This document shows, one piece after another, positions 1 through 6,494 of a DNA stretch of 10,019 nucleotides. The position numbers were made by a program, and so were the translations under genes. Positions within the stretch are counted from its first letter, which is position 1. Each line of letters starts with the position of its first letter. The DNA is taken from contig RGQW01000055.1 in assembly GCA_010029945.1 (NCBI GenBank), forward strand, positions 1-10,019. The letters run 5' to 3'. The DNA is from Actinomycetota bacterium. GTDB lineage: Bacteria > Actinomycetota > Actinomycetes > S36-B12. The notes under the pieces are model-generated. The model did not search any database. It saw nothing but the letters and a program-made list of their open reading frames with translations, and was not told the origin of the DNA.

Positions 1-246
1 GTCGCTGCCAAGTTGCGCCAGCGAGGCGTTCGCGTCGAAGTCGACACCTCCGATGATCGGATGCAAAAGAAGATCCGCAACGCGCAACGGGCTAAGACCC
101 CCTACATGCTGATCGCCGGCGACGATGACGTCGCCGCGGGGGCCGTTTCCTTCCGATACCGGGACGGCACACAAAACAACGGCGTCGCGATCGATGCGGC
201 CGTCGAGGAAATTGTCACCGCCATCAACGACCGCATCCAGGTGTGA
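1..246 (+). CDS. thrS: Threonine-tRNA ligase, C-terminal end (5'-partial)
   Basis: Threonyl-tRNA synthetase charges tRNA-Thr with threonine in the cytoplasm. Only the last 81 residues are here; the reading frame is open from base 1 and ends at TGA 244-246. The piece matches the C-terminal anticodon-binding domain of class II synthetases. It shows the family run VEVDTSDDRMQKKIRNAQ, then PYMLIAGDDDVAAGAVSFR and an RDGTQNNG turn. These are typical of actinobacterial ThrS, including the arginine/lysine-rich stretch that helps hold the anticodon stem. The catalytic core lies upstream of the window. Its stop is one base before the ATG of the HIT gene, and thrS-HIT adjacency is a common actinobacterial order, so the downstream genes are probably co-transcribed with it. 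The identification is by recognition of the domain; other class II synthetases with this fold (ProRS, HisRS, GlyRS) fit the motifs less well. Confidence 0.93.
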   Translation, partial: VAAKLRQRGVRVEVDTSDDRMQKKIRNAQRAKTPYMLIAGDDDVAAGAVSFRYRDGTQNNGVAIDAAVEEIVTAINDRIQV

Positions 247-247
247 C

Positions 248-787
248 ATGTCCGACGAATGGGAGCGGATCTACACGCCACACCGCATGGTGTATTTGCG
301 GGGAGGAAAGAAACCGAAAACAACCGACGCCGGCGATGACTGTCCCTTTTGCGTAGCGCCGGAGCTGCCGCCGGATGAGGGTTTGGTCTTCGCCCGTGGG
401 CAGGAGGTCTTCGGTGTGTTGAACCTCTACCCGTATAACTCCGGTCACGTCATGATCTGCCCGTACCGGCACGTCGCGGACTATCCCGACCTTACCGCGT
501 CCGAAGTGGCCGAACTCGGGGCTTTCACCCAACGATCGATGCGCATCCTGCGTCAGGTCGCCACCGCACAGGGGTTCAACCTCGGGATGAACCAGGGGGC
601 CCTGTCGGGAGCCGGGATTGCCGGCCACCTGCACCAGCATGTGATCCCGCGATGGGGGGGCGACACGAACTTCATGCCCATCATCGGTCAAACCAAAGTC
701 ATTCCCCAGGTGTTGGAAGAGACGCGGAACCTGCTGAGCCAGGCCTGGGACGACGGGGTCGGTATCGCCCCTGAGGGCAGCGCCTGA
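248..787 (+). CDS. HIT-domain protein, Ap4A phosphorylase-like
   Basis: A 179-residue histidine-triad hydrolase/transferase. The triad HLHQH is at residues 127-131 (H127, H129, H131) and is followed by VIPRWGGD. This long form resembles the mycobacterial Rv2613c group, known as diadenosine tetraphosphate phosphorylases, which split Ap4A with phosphate. CPFC (C32, C35) together with H75 looks like the structural zinc site of that group. NLYPYNSGHVMICPYRH (59-75) is the usual nucleotide-pocket strand. The ATG at 248 is chosen because AGGTG (239-243) precedes it and the family homology starts just after it; the frame is open further upstream, but that part overlaps thrS in another frame. The stop overlaps the pgsA start by one base. 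The exact substrate is inferred from family and position; a general nucleoside-phosphoramidate hydrolase role cannot be excluded. Confidence 0.9.
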   Translation: MSDEWERIYTPHRMVYLRGGKKPKTTDAGDDCPFCVAPELPPDEGLVFARGQEVFGVLNLYPYNSGHVMICPYRHVADYPDLTASEVAELGAFTQRSMRILRQVATAQGFNLGMNQGALSGAGIAGHLHQHVIPRWGGDTNFMPIIGQTKVIPQVLEETRNLLSQAWDDGVGIAPEGSA

Positions 788-1395
788 TGCTCAACAACCC
801 GGCCGCCCGCAAGGTCGCTGCTGTCATCATCGATCCGCCCGCCAAACTCCTGGTGCGGATGAAGGTGAGCCCGGACGCGGTCACCTTGACCGGCACCATC
901 GGTGGTTCGCTCAGCATGTTGATTTTGATCCCGCAGGGAGAGTTCATCTGGGCGTTCGTCCTGGGCGTCTTCTTCGGCCTGAGCGACTTGCTCGACGGGA
1001 CCATGGCGCGGATGACCGGAAAGAGCGGTCCGTGGGGGAACTTCCTGGACGCAACCCTCGATCGGATTACCGACGGTGCGGTTTTCGCGGCCTTGGTGCT
1101 GTGGGGAATGAATGAAGAGAACTACTGGATTGTGGGCGGTGCGTTGCTGGCGCTGGTCAGCGGACAGGTCGTCTCCTACGCGAAGGCCCGTGCTGAAGCC
1201 GTCGGCGCCACGGCGAACGTTGGTATCGCCGAACGGGCAGAGCGACTCATCTTGACCGGCATCGCGGTGCTGCTCACCGGCTTCGGTGTGCCGTACGTGC
1301 TGGCGATCGCGTTGTGGATCATCGGTATTGCCGGTGTGGTCACCGTTTTCCAGCGAATGATCGAAGTGCGCCGGCAGTTGCGCTCGGCCACCTAA
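787..1395 (+). CDS. pgsA: Phosphatidylinositol phosphate synthase (CDP-alcohol phosphatidyltransferase)
   Basis: A 202-residue integral membrane enzyme that transfers the phosphatidyl group of CDP-diacylglycerol to L-myo-inositol 1-phosphate, giving PI-phosphate, the precursor of phosphatidylinositol and PIMs. The complete CDP-alcohol phosphatidyltransferase signature D-x2-DG-x2-AR-x8-G-x3-D-x3-D is present: D67, D70, G71, A74, R75, G84, D88 and D92. The aspartates bind the two metal ions. Hydrophobic segments lie around residues 36-49, 53-66, 97-108, 113-130, 154-170 and 171-188, consistent with the six-helix fold. The KARAE (133-137) and ERAER (149-153) stretches are what I recall of the inositol-phosphate-using subgroup; a PG-phosphate synthase is the alternative. 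The start overlaps the HIT stop (TGATG), with GAGGG at 773-777. The following acyltransferase and pimA genes strongly support the inositol-lipid role over a general PgsA role. Confidence 0.92.
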   Translation: MLNNPAARKVAAVIIDPPAKLLVRMKVSPDAVTLTGTIGGSLSMLILIPQGEFIWAFVLGVFFGLSDLLDGTMARMTGKSGPWGNFLDATLDRITDGAVFAALVLWGMNEENYWIVGGALLALVSGQVVSYAKARAEAVGATANVGIAERAERLILTGIAVLLTGFGVPYVLAIALWIIGIAGVVTVFQRMIEVRRQLRSAT

Positions 1396-1400
1396 ACGTC

Positions 1401-2315
1401 ATGGCACCGCTTCCCGATGGCGCTTCCGATGCGCTCACCACGTGGATCTATGACATCGGCTGGAAGATCGCGCGCACGCTGCCCGAGCCTGTGGCCAACG
1501 CGACGTTCCGCCAGATCGCCGATGCTCTGTGGTTGCGTCGGGCGGGGGGAGTGGGTCAACTCGAACGAAATCTGCGGCGCGTTCATCCGGACGCCAGCGA
1601 GGCCGATATTCGAGACCTAAGCCGCGCCGGCATGCGCAGTTACCTGCGCTACTGGTGCGAGGCCTTCCGGCTGCCCACCTGGCCGAGGGAGCGCATCACC
1701 GACACATTCATCCTCGGTCGTCAAGAGATCCTCGACACCGCGCTGGAATCCGGTGGGGCGCTGATGATCCCCCCACACATGGCCAACTGGGATCACGCCG
1801 GCGCGTGGGCGGCTGCCACCTACGGATCGGTGACGTCGGTAGCCGAACGGGTCAAGCCGGACAAGCTGTTCGACGCGTTTATGGCATACCGCACCAAGCT
1901 CGGCATGGACCTTTACCCCACCAAACACCCGAATGTTCTCGACGAGTTGGCCGGCAAACTCCGGCAAGGAAAACTCGTCGCGCTGATGGGGGATCGAGAC
2001 ATCAGTCGACGCGGAGTACACGTGGACTTCTTCGGTGAGCCCGCGTCGTTCCCGGTGGGACCGGCCACCCTGGCCATCGAGACCGGGGTTCCCCTGCACC
2101 CGTTGACCATGTGGTTCGACGGTGATACCTGCCGTGGGTACGTGCACGATCGAGTGGAGGTCCCCACGGAGGGCGACCATGATGAGCGGGTACGGGCGAT
2201 CACTCAGCAGCTCGCCCGCGGCTGGGAAGCGGGAATAACCGAGCACAGTGCCGATTGGCACATGCTGCAAAAGGTATGGGTCTCAGACCTGACACCCCGG
2301 ACGGAGGCATCGTGA
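1401..2315 (+). CDS. Phosphatidylinositol mannoside acyltransferase (PatA-like, LpxL/HtrB family)
   Basis: A 304-residue acyltransferase of the LpxL/HtrB fold. In mycobacteria the enzyme encoded between pgsA and pimA (PatA, Rv2611c) moves palmitoyl from acyl-CoA to the mannose of PIM1/PIM2 on the inner face of the plasma membrane. The HX4D catalytic motif is clear: PHMANWD with H126 and D131. R164 and a DRD triplet (198-200) followed by VDFFGEP (208-214) complete the usual active-site blocks. As far as I recall, M. smegmatis PatA is about the same length with H126, D131, R164 and E200 in its active site; D200 here may be a conservative change. The ATG at 1401 is 5 nt after the pgsA stop and has no evident Shine-Dalgarno, so coupled translation is likely. 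The frame is open back to 1314, but that part overlaps the pgsA coding end and is not family-like. The stop overlaps the pimA GTG by four bases. Confidence 0.9.
   Translation: MAPLPDGASDALTTWIYDIGWKIARTLPEPVANATFRQIADALWLRRAGGVGQLERNLRRVHPDASEADIRDLSRAGMRSYLRYWCEAFRLPTWPRERITDTFILGRQEILDTALESGGALMIPPHMANWDHAGAWAAATYGSVTSVAERVKPDKLFDAFMAYRTKLGMDLYPTKHPNVLDELAGKLRQGKLVALMGDRDISRRGVHVDFFGEPASFPVGPATLAIETGVPLHPLTMWFDGDTCRGYVHDRVEVPTEGDHDERVRAITQQLARGWEAGITEHSADWHMLQKVWVSDLTPRTEAS
2303..2307 (+). promoter_or_regulatory. Ribosome binding site of pimA
   Basis: GGAGG lies 4 nt before GTG 2312, inside the end of the acyltransferase gene. It fixes the pimA start at this GTG rather than at earlier in-frame codons, and agrees with the family N-terminus beginning a few residues later. 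Confidence 0.7.
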
Positions 2316-3508
2316 GCCTGCGCGTCGGTCTGGTCTGCCCCTATGCATGGGATGTCCCCGGTGGAGTGCGATCGCACGTTGCCGATCTGGCCGTCACGTT
2401 GCTCGGACGCGGACACTCGGTCAACGTCCTTGCGCCGGTCGAAGAGGAATCGGTGCTTCCTGACTGGGTGACCGACGGGGGTCGACCGGTAGCTGTTCCC
2501 TACAACGGCTCCGTCGCGCGGCTGAGTTTCGGAGTGAAAGCCACCCGTCGCGTGCGGGCCTGGATTCGAGAGGGCGACTTCGACATCGTCCACATCCACG
2601 AACCCCTCGCTCCGAGCCTTTCGGTACTCACCTGCTGGTCGGCACGAGGGCCACTGGTGGCCACGTGGCACTCCTCGCACGATCGATCACGGGTCCTGTC
2701 GGCCGGGTATTACGTCGCGCAAACGGCCATGGAGAAACTTCGCGGCAGCATCGCCGTGAGCGAGGAGGCCCGACGGACACTCGTCGGACATGTGGGCGGT
2801 GACGCAGTACTGATCCCCAACGGCGTTCGCGTCAAGGATTTCGCGCCGGAAAGCCACGACCGGCAACGACGTCGCGAACTGTTGTTCCTCGGCCGAATCG
2901 AGGAGCCGCGCAAAGGACTATCGGTACTGGTCGACGCCCTACCCGCGATCTTGCAGCAGGTACCCGATCTCGTCGTTAATGTCGCCGGCCCCGGCGACAT
3001 CGACGATGTGCGCAAGGAATTGCCGGCAGAGGTTGCCTCAGCCGTTCGCTTCTTGGGCGCGGTGACCGACGAAAGAAAGCAGGAACTCCTCCGCGAAGTG
3101 CAGGTGTATGTCGCCCCGCATACCGGCGGCGAATCCTTCGGCATTGTGTTGGTGGAAGCGATGGCTGCCGGTTCGTGCGTTGTCGCTTCCGACATACCCG
3201 CCTTCCGACACGTGCTGGAAGACGGCAAGTCTGGACGACTGTTCACGGCCAAGGACCCGAAGGCACTCGCCGATGCCGTCCTGTCCGTGCTCGCCGATGA
3301 CGCTGCGCGGCGGGCCTTGGTGTCCCGCGGATTTCCGCGCGCTGCTCAATACGACTGGGACACCGTCATCGACGACGTGCTTGCCGTCTACGAGAGCGTG
3401 CGGGTGGAGGGCGAAACGGTGAGTGAAGATCTGCGGGGACAGGCCTTGGGAAGGTTCGCCGTACGTCCCTCCTTCGCTCGCAGCCGCCGCAACGGGGAGG
3501 ACGCATGA
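2312..3508 (+). CDS. pimA: Phosphatidylinositol alpha-mannosyltransferase PimA (GT4)
   Basis: A 398-residue GT-B glycosyltransferase of family GT4 that adds the first mannose from GDP-mannose to phosphatidylinositol, forming PIM1 on the cytoplasmic side of the membrane. The N-terminal acceptor domain opens with VGLVCPYAWDVPGGVRSHV, containing the glycine loop G17-G18. VPYNGSVARL (62-71) and HIHEPLAPSLS (94-104) are near-diagnostic for PimA. H120 occupies the conserved THTS-like position, here WHSS. The C-terminal donor domain has FLGRIEEPRKG with R195 and K201, which contact the GDP-mannose phosphates. PHTGGESFGIVLVEAMAAG carries the EX7E pair E274 and E282. The length is close to mycobacterial PimA (about 386 aa), with a somewhat longer basic tail. 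GTG 2312 overlaps the previous stop (GTGA) and is preceded by GGAGG. Its place beside pgsA and the acyltransferase supports assignment to the first step. Confidence 0.93.
   Translation: MSLRVGLVCPYAWDVPGGVRSHVADLAVTLLGRGHSVNVLAPVEEESVLPDWVTDGGRPVAVPYNGSVARLSFGVKATRRVRAWIREGDFDIVHIHEPLAPSLSVLTCWSARGPLVATWHSSHDRSRVLSAGYYVAQTAMEKLRGSIAVSEEARRTLVGHVGGDAVLIPNGVRVKDFAPESHDRQRRRELLFLGRIEEPRKGLSVLVDALPAILQQVPDLVVNVAGPGDIDDVRKELPAEVASAVRFLGAVTDERKQELLREVQVYVAPHTGGESFGIVLVEAMAAGSCVVASDIPAFRHVLEDGKSGRLFTAKDPKALADAVLSVLADDAARRALVSRGFPRAAQYDWDTVIDDVLAVYESVRVEGETVSEDLRGQALGRFAVRPSFARSRRNGEDA
3494..3500 (+). promoter_or_regulatory. Ribosome binding site of the LemA-like gene
   Basis: GGGGAGG ends 4 nt before ATG 3505, inside the last codons of pimA. 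It supports the ATGA-overlap start of the short downstream gene. Confidence 0.65.
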
Positions 3509-4062
3509 GTTGGTGGTGGGTGGTCGCAGCCGTGGTCGCGATCGCACTGTTCGGTCTCTATTTGTCGATGACGGCGGGACGATTAGACGCCCTGCATAAG
3601 CGGATCGACACCTCGCGACTGTCGCTGGATGCCCAACTGCTCCGGCGATCCTCGGTCGCTCTCGAACTCGCCACGAGCGGTGTACTCGACCCGGCCGGAG
3701 CGATAGTCGTCGCCGAGGCTGCACGGCATGCTCGTACGGCCGCCGACGAAGACAGTTCGGCGACCGATCGCGCCGACGCAGAAACCGCCCTCACCCAGGC
3801 ACTGTCCGTCACCTTGGATGCAGAGGAGGTAGCCGAGGTTCGCAGCGCGCCGGGTGGCAGCGAACTGCTCGCGGAATTGGCCGCGTCGGCCCAACGGGTG
3901 CAACTGTCCCGCCGATTCCTCAACGACGCGGTCCGTGCCTGCGCCCAGTTGCGCCGCCAACGGCTGGTCACGACTTTCCGCCTGGCCGGCCATACCGCGT
4001 GGCCACACCCAGTGGAGTTCGATGACTCCGTGCCGGCGGCCCTCGCGGCCCCTTCCTCGTAG
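3505..4062 (+). CDS. LemA-like single-pass membrane protein of unknown function
   Basis: A 185-residue protein with one N-terminal hydrophobic segment (about residues 3-20, after WWW at 3-5) and no cleavage site that I can see. A helical, charged body follows. LDALHKRIDTSRLSLDAQLL (27-46) and LSRRFLNDAVRA (134-145) resemble the two conserved helices of LemA proteins, the second matching the RRFYNEAVRDYN-type signature. After it comes RLAGHTAWPHPVEFDD (159-174), a tail I associate from memory with actinobacterial homologues next to pimA. The middle (71-120) is rich in Ala, Asp and Glu. No catalytic motif is visible. The start overlaps the pimA stop (ATGA), so it is translated with the PIM genes, which hints at an envelope role. 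LemA itself has no settled biochemical function, so none is given here. It is the last gene before an 83-nt spacer and probably ends this unit. Confidence 0.78.
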   Translation: MSWWWVVAAVVAIALFGLYLSMTAGRLDALHKRIDTSRLSLDAQLLRRSSVALELATSGVLDPAGAIVVAEAARHARTAADEDSSATDRADAETALTQALSVTLDAEEVAEVRSAPGGSELLAELAASAQRVQLSRRFLNDAVRACAQLRRQRLVTTFRLAGHTAWPHPVEFDDSVPAALAAPSS

Positions 4063-4145
4063 CCGCCACCGGATGCGTGCCACCGGATGCAGTACTCGGC
4101 CGCGGCTCTACGATGGTGCCCTACCACGTTACGAGTGAGGTCTAG
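4063..4145 (+). promoter_or_regulatory. Putative pdxST promoter region
   Basis: This 83-nt spacer separates the PIM block from pdxST. TACGAT at 4109-4114 is a reasonable actinobacterial -10 hexamer. At 17-18 nt spacing the -35 position falls on bases 4085-4091, which match the TTGACA consensus poorly and lie inside the second copy of the direct repeat. GCCGCGGC at 4099-4106 is a perfect 8-bp palindrome in the spacer between the two hexamers. GAGG at 4137-4140 is the likely ribosome binding site, 5 nt before GTG 4146. If the -10 call is right, the leader is about 25 nt. I see no hairpin with a T run that would serve as a terminator for the upstream unit. Confidence 0.45.
4065..4090 (+). repeat. 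Tandem 12-bp direct repeat upstream of pdxS
   Basis: GCCACCGGATGC occurs twice, at 4065-4076 and 4079-4090, separated by GT, so the period is 14 bp. Both copies are exact. They sit just after the stop of the LemA-like gene and run into the expected -35 region of the pdxS promoter. Direct repeats next to a weak -35 are a common layout for activator binding, so an operator is possible. A chance local duplication is the alternative. Confidence 0.75.
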
Positions 4146-5033
4146 GTGAACGAGCAAGTTGGTACTGACCGCGTCAAGCGAGGCATGGCGGAGATGCTCA
4201 AGGGTGGCGTCATCATGGATGTCGTCGACGCCGAGCAAGCAAAGATCGCCGAGGACGCGGGGGCCGTGGCGGTGATGGCCCTCGAGCGCGTACCCGCAGA
4301 TATTCGCGCCCAAGGTGGCGTGGCTCGCATGTCCGATCCGGAAATGATCACCGGCATCATGGAAGCCGTTTCGATCCCGGTGATGGCGAAAGCGCGCATC
4401 GGCCACTTCGGTGAAGCCCAGGTTCTGCAGAGCCTCGGCGTTGATTACATCGACGAGTCCGAGGTGCTCACCCCCGCCGACTACGCCAACCACATCGACA
4501 AGTCCGGCTTCACGGTGCCCTTCGTATGCGGTGCCACAAACCTCGGGGAAGCGCTGCGCCGCATCACCGAGGGCGCCGCAATGATCCGATCCAAAGGTGA
4601 GGCCGGAACCGGTGACGTCTCCAACGCCGTGACCCACATGCGCAAGATCCTCGGAGAGATCCGACGGCTGCGCTCGATGGCCGAGGACGAGCTCTTCGTC
4701 GCCGCCAAGGAACTTCAAGCCCCGTACGAACTCGTCGTCCAGGTTGCCAGAGACGGCAAGTTGCCCGTGGTGCTGTTCACCGCCGGCGGTATCGCAACAC
4801 CCGCGGACGCCGCGATGATGATGCAGTTGGGTGCAGACGGTGTGTTCGTCGGTTCGGGCATCTTCAAGAGCGGCGACCCGAAGTCCCGGGCTGAGGCGAT
4901 CGTCTCGGCCACGCGCAACTTCGATAAGCCAGAGATGGTGGCGGACGCTTCACGCGGACTCGGTGAAGCGATGGTCGGATTGAACGTCGCCGATATTCCC
5001 GTTCATCACCGCCTCGAAGACCGCGGCTGGTGA
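4146..5033 (+). CDS. pdxS: Pyridoxal 5'-phosphate synthase, PdxS subunit
   Basis: PdxS (295 residues, usual length) makes pyridoxal 5'-phosphate from ribose 5-phosphate, glyceraldehyde 3-phosphate and ammonia delivered by PdxT. It forms a (beta/alpha)8 barrel that assembles into a dodecamer bound by PdxT. Key residues are all present: D25 in GGVIMDVVD, the first Schiff-base lysine K82 in VMAKARIGH, and the second lysine K150 in RSKGEAGTG. ALERVPADIRAQGGVARMSD (45-64) and DYIDESEVLTPAD (100-112) are hallmark blocks. The phosphate-binding loops GGIA and FVGSGIF near the C-terminus are intact. GTG 4146 is chosen because it precedes the N-terminal family motif VKRGMAEMLKGGVIMD by the usual distance and has GAGG upstream. 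The stop overlaps the pdxT GTG by four bases, giving coupled synthesis of the two subunits. Conservation is so high that there is no serious alternative. Confidence 0.97.
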   Translation: MNEQVGTDRVKRGMAEMLKGGVIMDVVDAEQAKIAEDAGAVAVMALERVPADIRAQGGVARMSDPEMITGIMEAVSIPVMAKARIGHFGEAQVLQSLGVDYIDESEVLTPADYANHIDKSGFTVPFVCGATNLGEALRRITEGAAMIRSKGEAGTGDVSNAVTHMRKILGEIRRLRSMAEDELFVAAKELQAPYELVVQVARDGKLPVVLFTAGGIATPADAAMMMQLGADGVFVGSGIFKSGDPKSRAEAIVSATRNFDKPEMVADASRGLGEAMVGLNVADIPVHHRLEDRGW

Positions 5034-5638
5034 CCAGCACCCCGACTATCGGGGTGCTCGCGCTTCAAGGTGACGTGCGTGAGCACGTCTCGGCATTGGA
5101 ACGCGCCGGTGCGCGGGCGCGCACCGTTCGACAGCAAGACGACATCGCCGCCTGTGACGCGCTGGTGATCCCCGGTGGGGAATCCACCACGATGTCGCGG
5201 CTGGCTTCCATCGAAGGATGGTTCGAGCCGCTACGCCTCGCGCGGGCCGCGGGAATGCCGATGTTCGGAACATGCGCAGGCATGATCATGCTCGCGGACT
5301 CTGTCCTCGACGCGCGCGCAGATCAGGAAACCGTGGGTGGCTTGGACGTTGTCGTTCGCCGCAACGCTTTCGGCCGACAGGTCGACTCTTTTGAGGCCGA
5401 TCTCAGCGTTGCTGCCCTCGGTGACGAGCCGTTCCCGGCCGTCTTCATTCGGGCCCCCTGGGTGGAGAGCGTCGGATCGAGCATCGAAATCCTGGCGGAG
5501 ATCACCGAAGGCACGCGCGCAGGTACCATCGTTGCTGTCCGGCACGCAGGACTGTTGGCCACCAGTTTCCACCCGGAATTGGGACCCGACGTTCGGTTCC
5601 ATCGAATGTTCGTGGAAATCGTCCAAGGGTCACGGTGA
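5030..5638 (+). CDS. pdxT: Pyridoxal 5'-phosphate synthase, glutaminase subunit PdxT
   Basis: PdxT (202 residues) hydrolyses glutamine and channels ammonia to PdxS. It is a class I glutamine amidotransferase. The N-terminal IGVLALQGDVREHV (7-20) is the PdxT signature. IPGGESTTMSRL (47-58) forms the oxyanion-hole region. The catalytic triad is C82 in GTCAGMI, with H182 and E184 in SFHPEL. RRNAFGRQVDSFE (111-123) is the usual conserved strand. The GTG at 5030 overlaps the pdxS stop (GTGA) and has no strong Shine-Dalgarno of its own, which points to translational coupling and balanced subunit amounts. The C-terminus RMFVEIVQGSR is of normal length. The gene is followed by a 100-nt spacer before yebC. 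Confidence 0.96.
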   Translation: MTSTPTIGVLALQGDVREHVSALERAGARARTVRQQDDIAACDALVIPGGESTTMSRLASIEGWFEPLRLARAAGMPMFGTCAGMIMLADSVLDARADQETVGGLDVVVRRNAFGRQVDSFEADLSVAALGDEPFPAVFIRAPWVESVGSSIEILAEITEGTRAGTIVAVRHAGLLATSFHPELGPDVRFHRMFVEIVQGSR

Positions 5639-5724
5639 GCCGGGTGCGGTCGGAGCCAGCCGGCCAAGGGCGTTCGCGCACAAGGCGCGGGCGCGGTGCC
5701 GGTCGAACAGGCGAGCGAGTTGTC
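5639..5724 (+). other. Spacer between pdxT and yebC without a recognised feature
   Basis: This is very GC-rich, with GCGCGGGCGCGG-type stretches. I find no AT-rich -10 hexamer, no hairpin followed by a T run, and no small gene with a ribosome binding site. The yebC frame stays open through it and back into pdxT, but YebC homology starts only at 5739. It may be a leader if yebC is transcribed from within or upstream of pdxT. Confidence 0.5.
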
Positions 5725-5732
5725 GGGAAGGG
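5725..5732 (+). promoter_or_regulatory. Ribosome binding site of yebC
   Basis: GGGAAGGG lies 6 nt before ATG 5739. Together with the strictly conserved MSGHSKW N-terminus it settles this start against the long upstream open frame. Confidence 0.7.
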
Positions 5733-5738
5733 TTTCGC

Positions 5739-6491
5739 ATGAGCGGTCACTCCAAGTGGGCGACGACCAAACACAAGAAGGCCGTCATCGACGCCAAGCG
5801 CGGCAAATTGTTCGCCAAGTTGATCAAAAACATCGAGGTAGCCGCCCGCCAAGGCGGGGGAGACCCCGCCGGCAACCCCACGCTTTTCGATGCCATTCAA
5901 AAGGCCCGCAAGTCGTCGGTGCCCTTGGACAACATCGAACGTGCGGTCAAGCGTGGATCAGGTGCGGAAGGTGGCGGAGCCGACTGGCAAACGATCATGT
6001 ATGAGGGGTACGGCCCCAACGGTGTCGCGGTTCTTATCGAGTGCCTGACCGACAACCGCAACCGCGCGGCGGGTGAGGTGCGCGTGGCCATGACCCGCAA
6101 CGGAGGCTCGATGGCCGACCCGGGATCCGTCGCCTACATGTTCAACCGCAAAGGCGTCGTCATCGTCCCGAAAAGCGACGGGCTCACCGAAGACGATCTC
6201 CTGCTCGCGGTTCTTGAAGCCGGCGCCGAGGAAGTGAACGACCTAGGAGAGTCCTTCGAGGTCGTGAGCGAAGCCACCGACGTCGTCACAGTGCGCACCG
6301 CGCTCCAGGACAGCGACATCGATTACGACTCCGCGGAGGCGACGTTTCTTCCGTCGGTGACCGTTCCGCTTGACGAAGACGGAGCCACCAAAGTCTTTCG
6401 GTTGATCGAAGCGTTAGAAGACAGCGATGACGTGCAAAATGTGTACGCGAACTTCGACGTCAGCGATGATGTGATGGAGAAGGTGGGCTAA
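5739..6491 (+). CDS. yebC: YebC/TACO1 family protein
   Basis: A 250-residue cytoplasmic protein of the YebC/TACO1/PmpR family. It begins with the invariant MSGHSKWATTKHKKAVIDAKRG-type N-terminus and continues with KLFAKLIKNIEVAARQGGGDP and NPTLFDAIQKARKSSVPLDNIERAVKRG in separate conserved blocks. YEGYGPNGVAVLIECLTDN (near residues 88-106) and RNGGSMADPGSVAYMF follow in domain 2. The acidic C-terminal half (DSDDVQNVYANFD) is normal. Members were long annotated as transcriptional regulators. More recent work on bacterial and mitochondrial homologues supports a translation role, including relief of stalling at proline-rich sequences; which applies here is inference. It is placed before ruvC, as in E. 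coli and many actinobacteria, but here a WS/DGAT gene intervenes. The stop is 3 nt before the next GTG, indicating co-transcription. Confidence 0.95.
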   Translation: MSGHSKWATTKHKKAVIDAKRGKLFAKLIKNIEVAARQGGGDPAGNPTLFDAIQKARKSSVPLDNIERAVKRGSGAEGGGADWQTIMYEGYGPNGVAVLIECLTDNRNRAAGEVRVAMTRNGGSMADPGSVAYMFNRKGVVIVPKSDGLTEDDLLLAVLEAGAEEVNDLGESFEVVSEATDVVTVRTALQDSDIDYDSAEATFLPSVTVPLDEDGATKVFRLIEALEDSDDVQNVYANFDVSDDVMEKVG

Positions 6492-6494
6492 CGC

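Noticed and set aside
1314..1400. Possible N-terminal extension of the acyltransferase by 29 residues.
   Set aside because: It overlaps the end of pgsA in another frame and is Cys/His/Arg-rich, unlike the family. The ATG at 1401 gives the usual length.
3038..3724. Open frame on the - strand (228 codons) antisense to the pimA 3' end.
   Set aside because: The + strand here encodes the PimA donor domain with its EX7E motif. The antisense product has no recognisable motif and no good ribosome binding site.
4063..4108. Intrinsic terminator after the LemA-like gene.
   Set aside because: The GCCGCGGC palindrome has no loop and no T run follows it, so it does not form a convincing terminator.
3558..4718. 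Long open frame on the - strand (386 codons) across the LemA-like gene and pdxS.
   Set aside because: It lies antisense to two genes, one of them the unmistakable pdxS. Its translation is His/Arg/Ser-rich and resembles no family, which is typical of a shadow frame in high-GC DNA.
5337..5738. In-frame upstream extension of yebC into pdxT that would give a 384-residue fused protein.
   Set aside because: The extension reads pdxT out of frame and has shadow-like composition. The conserved MSGHSKW start at 5739 has a good ribosome binding site.
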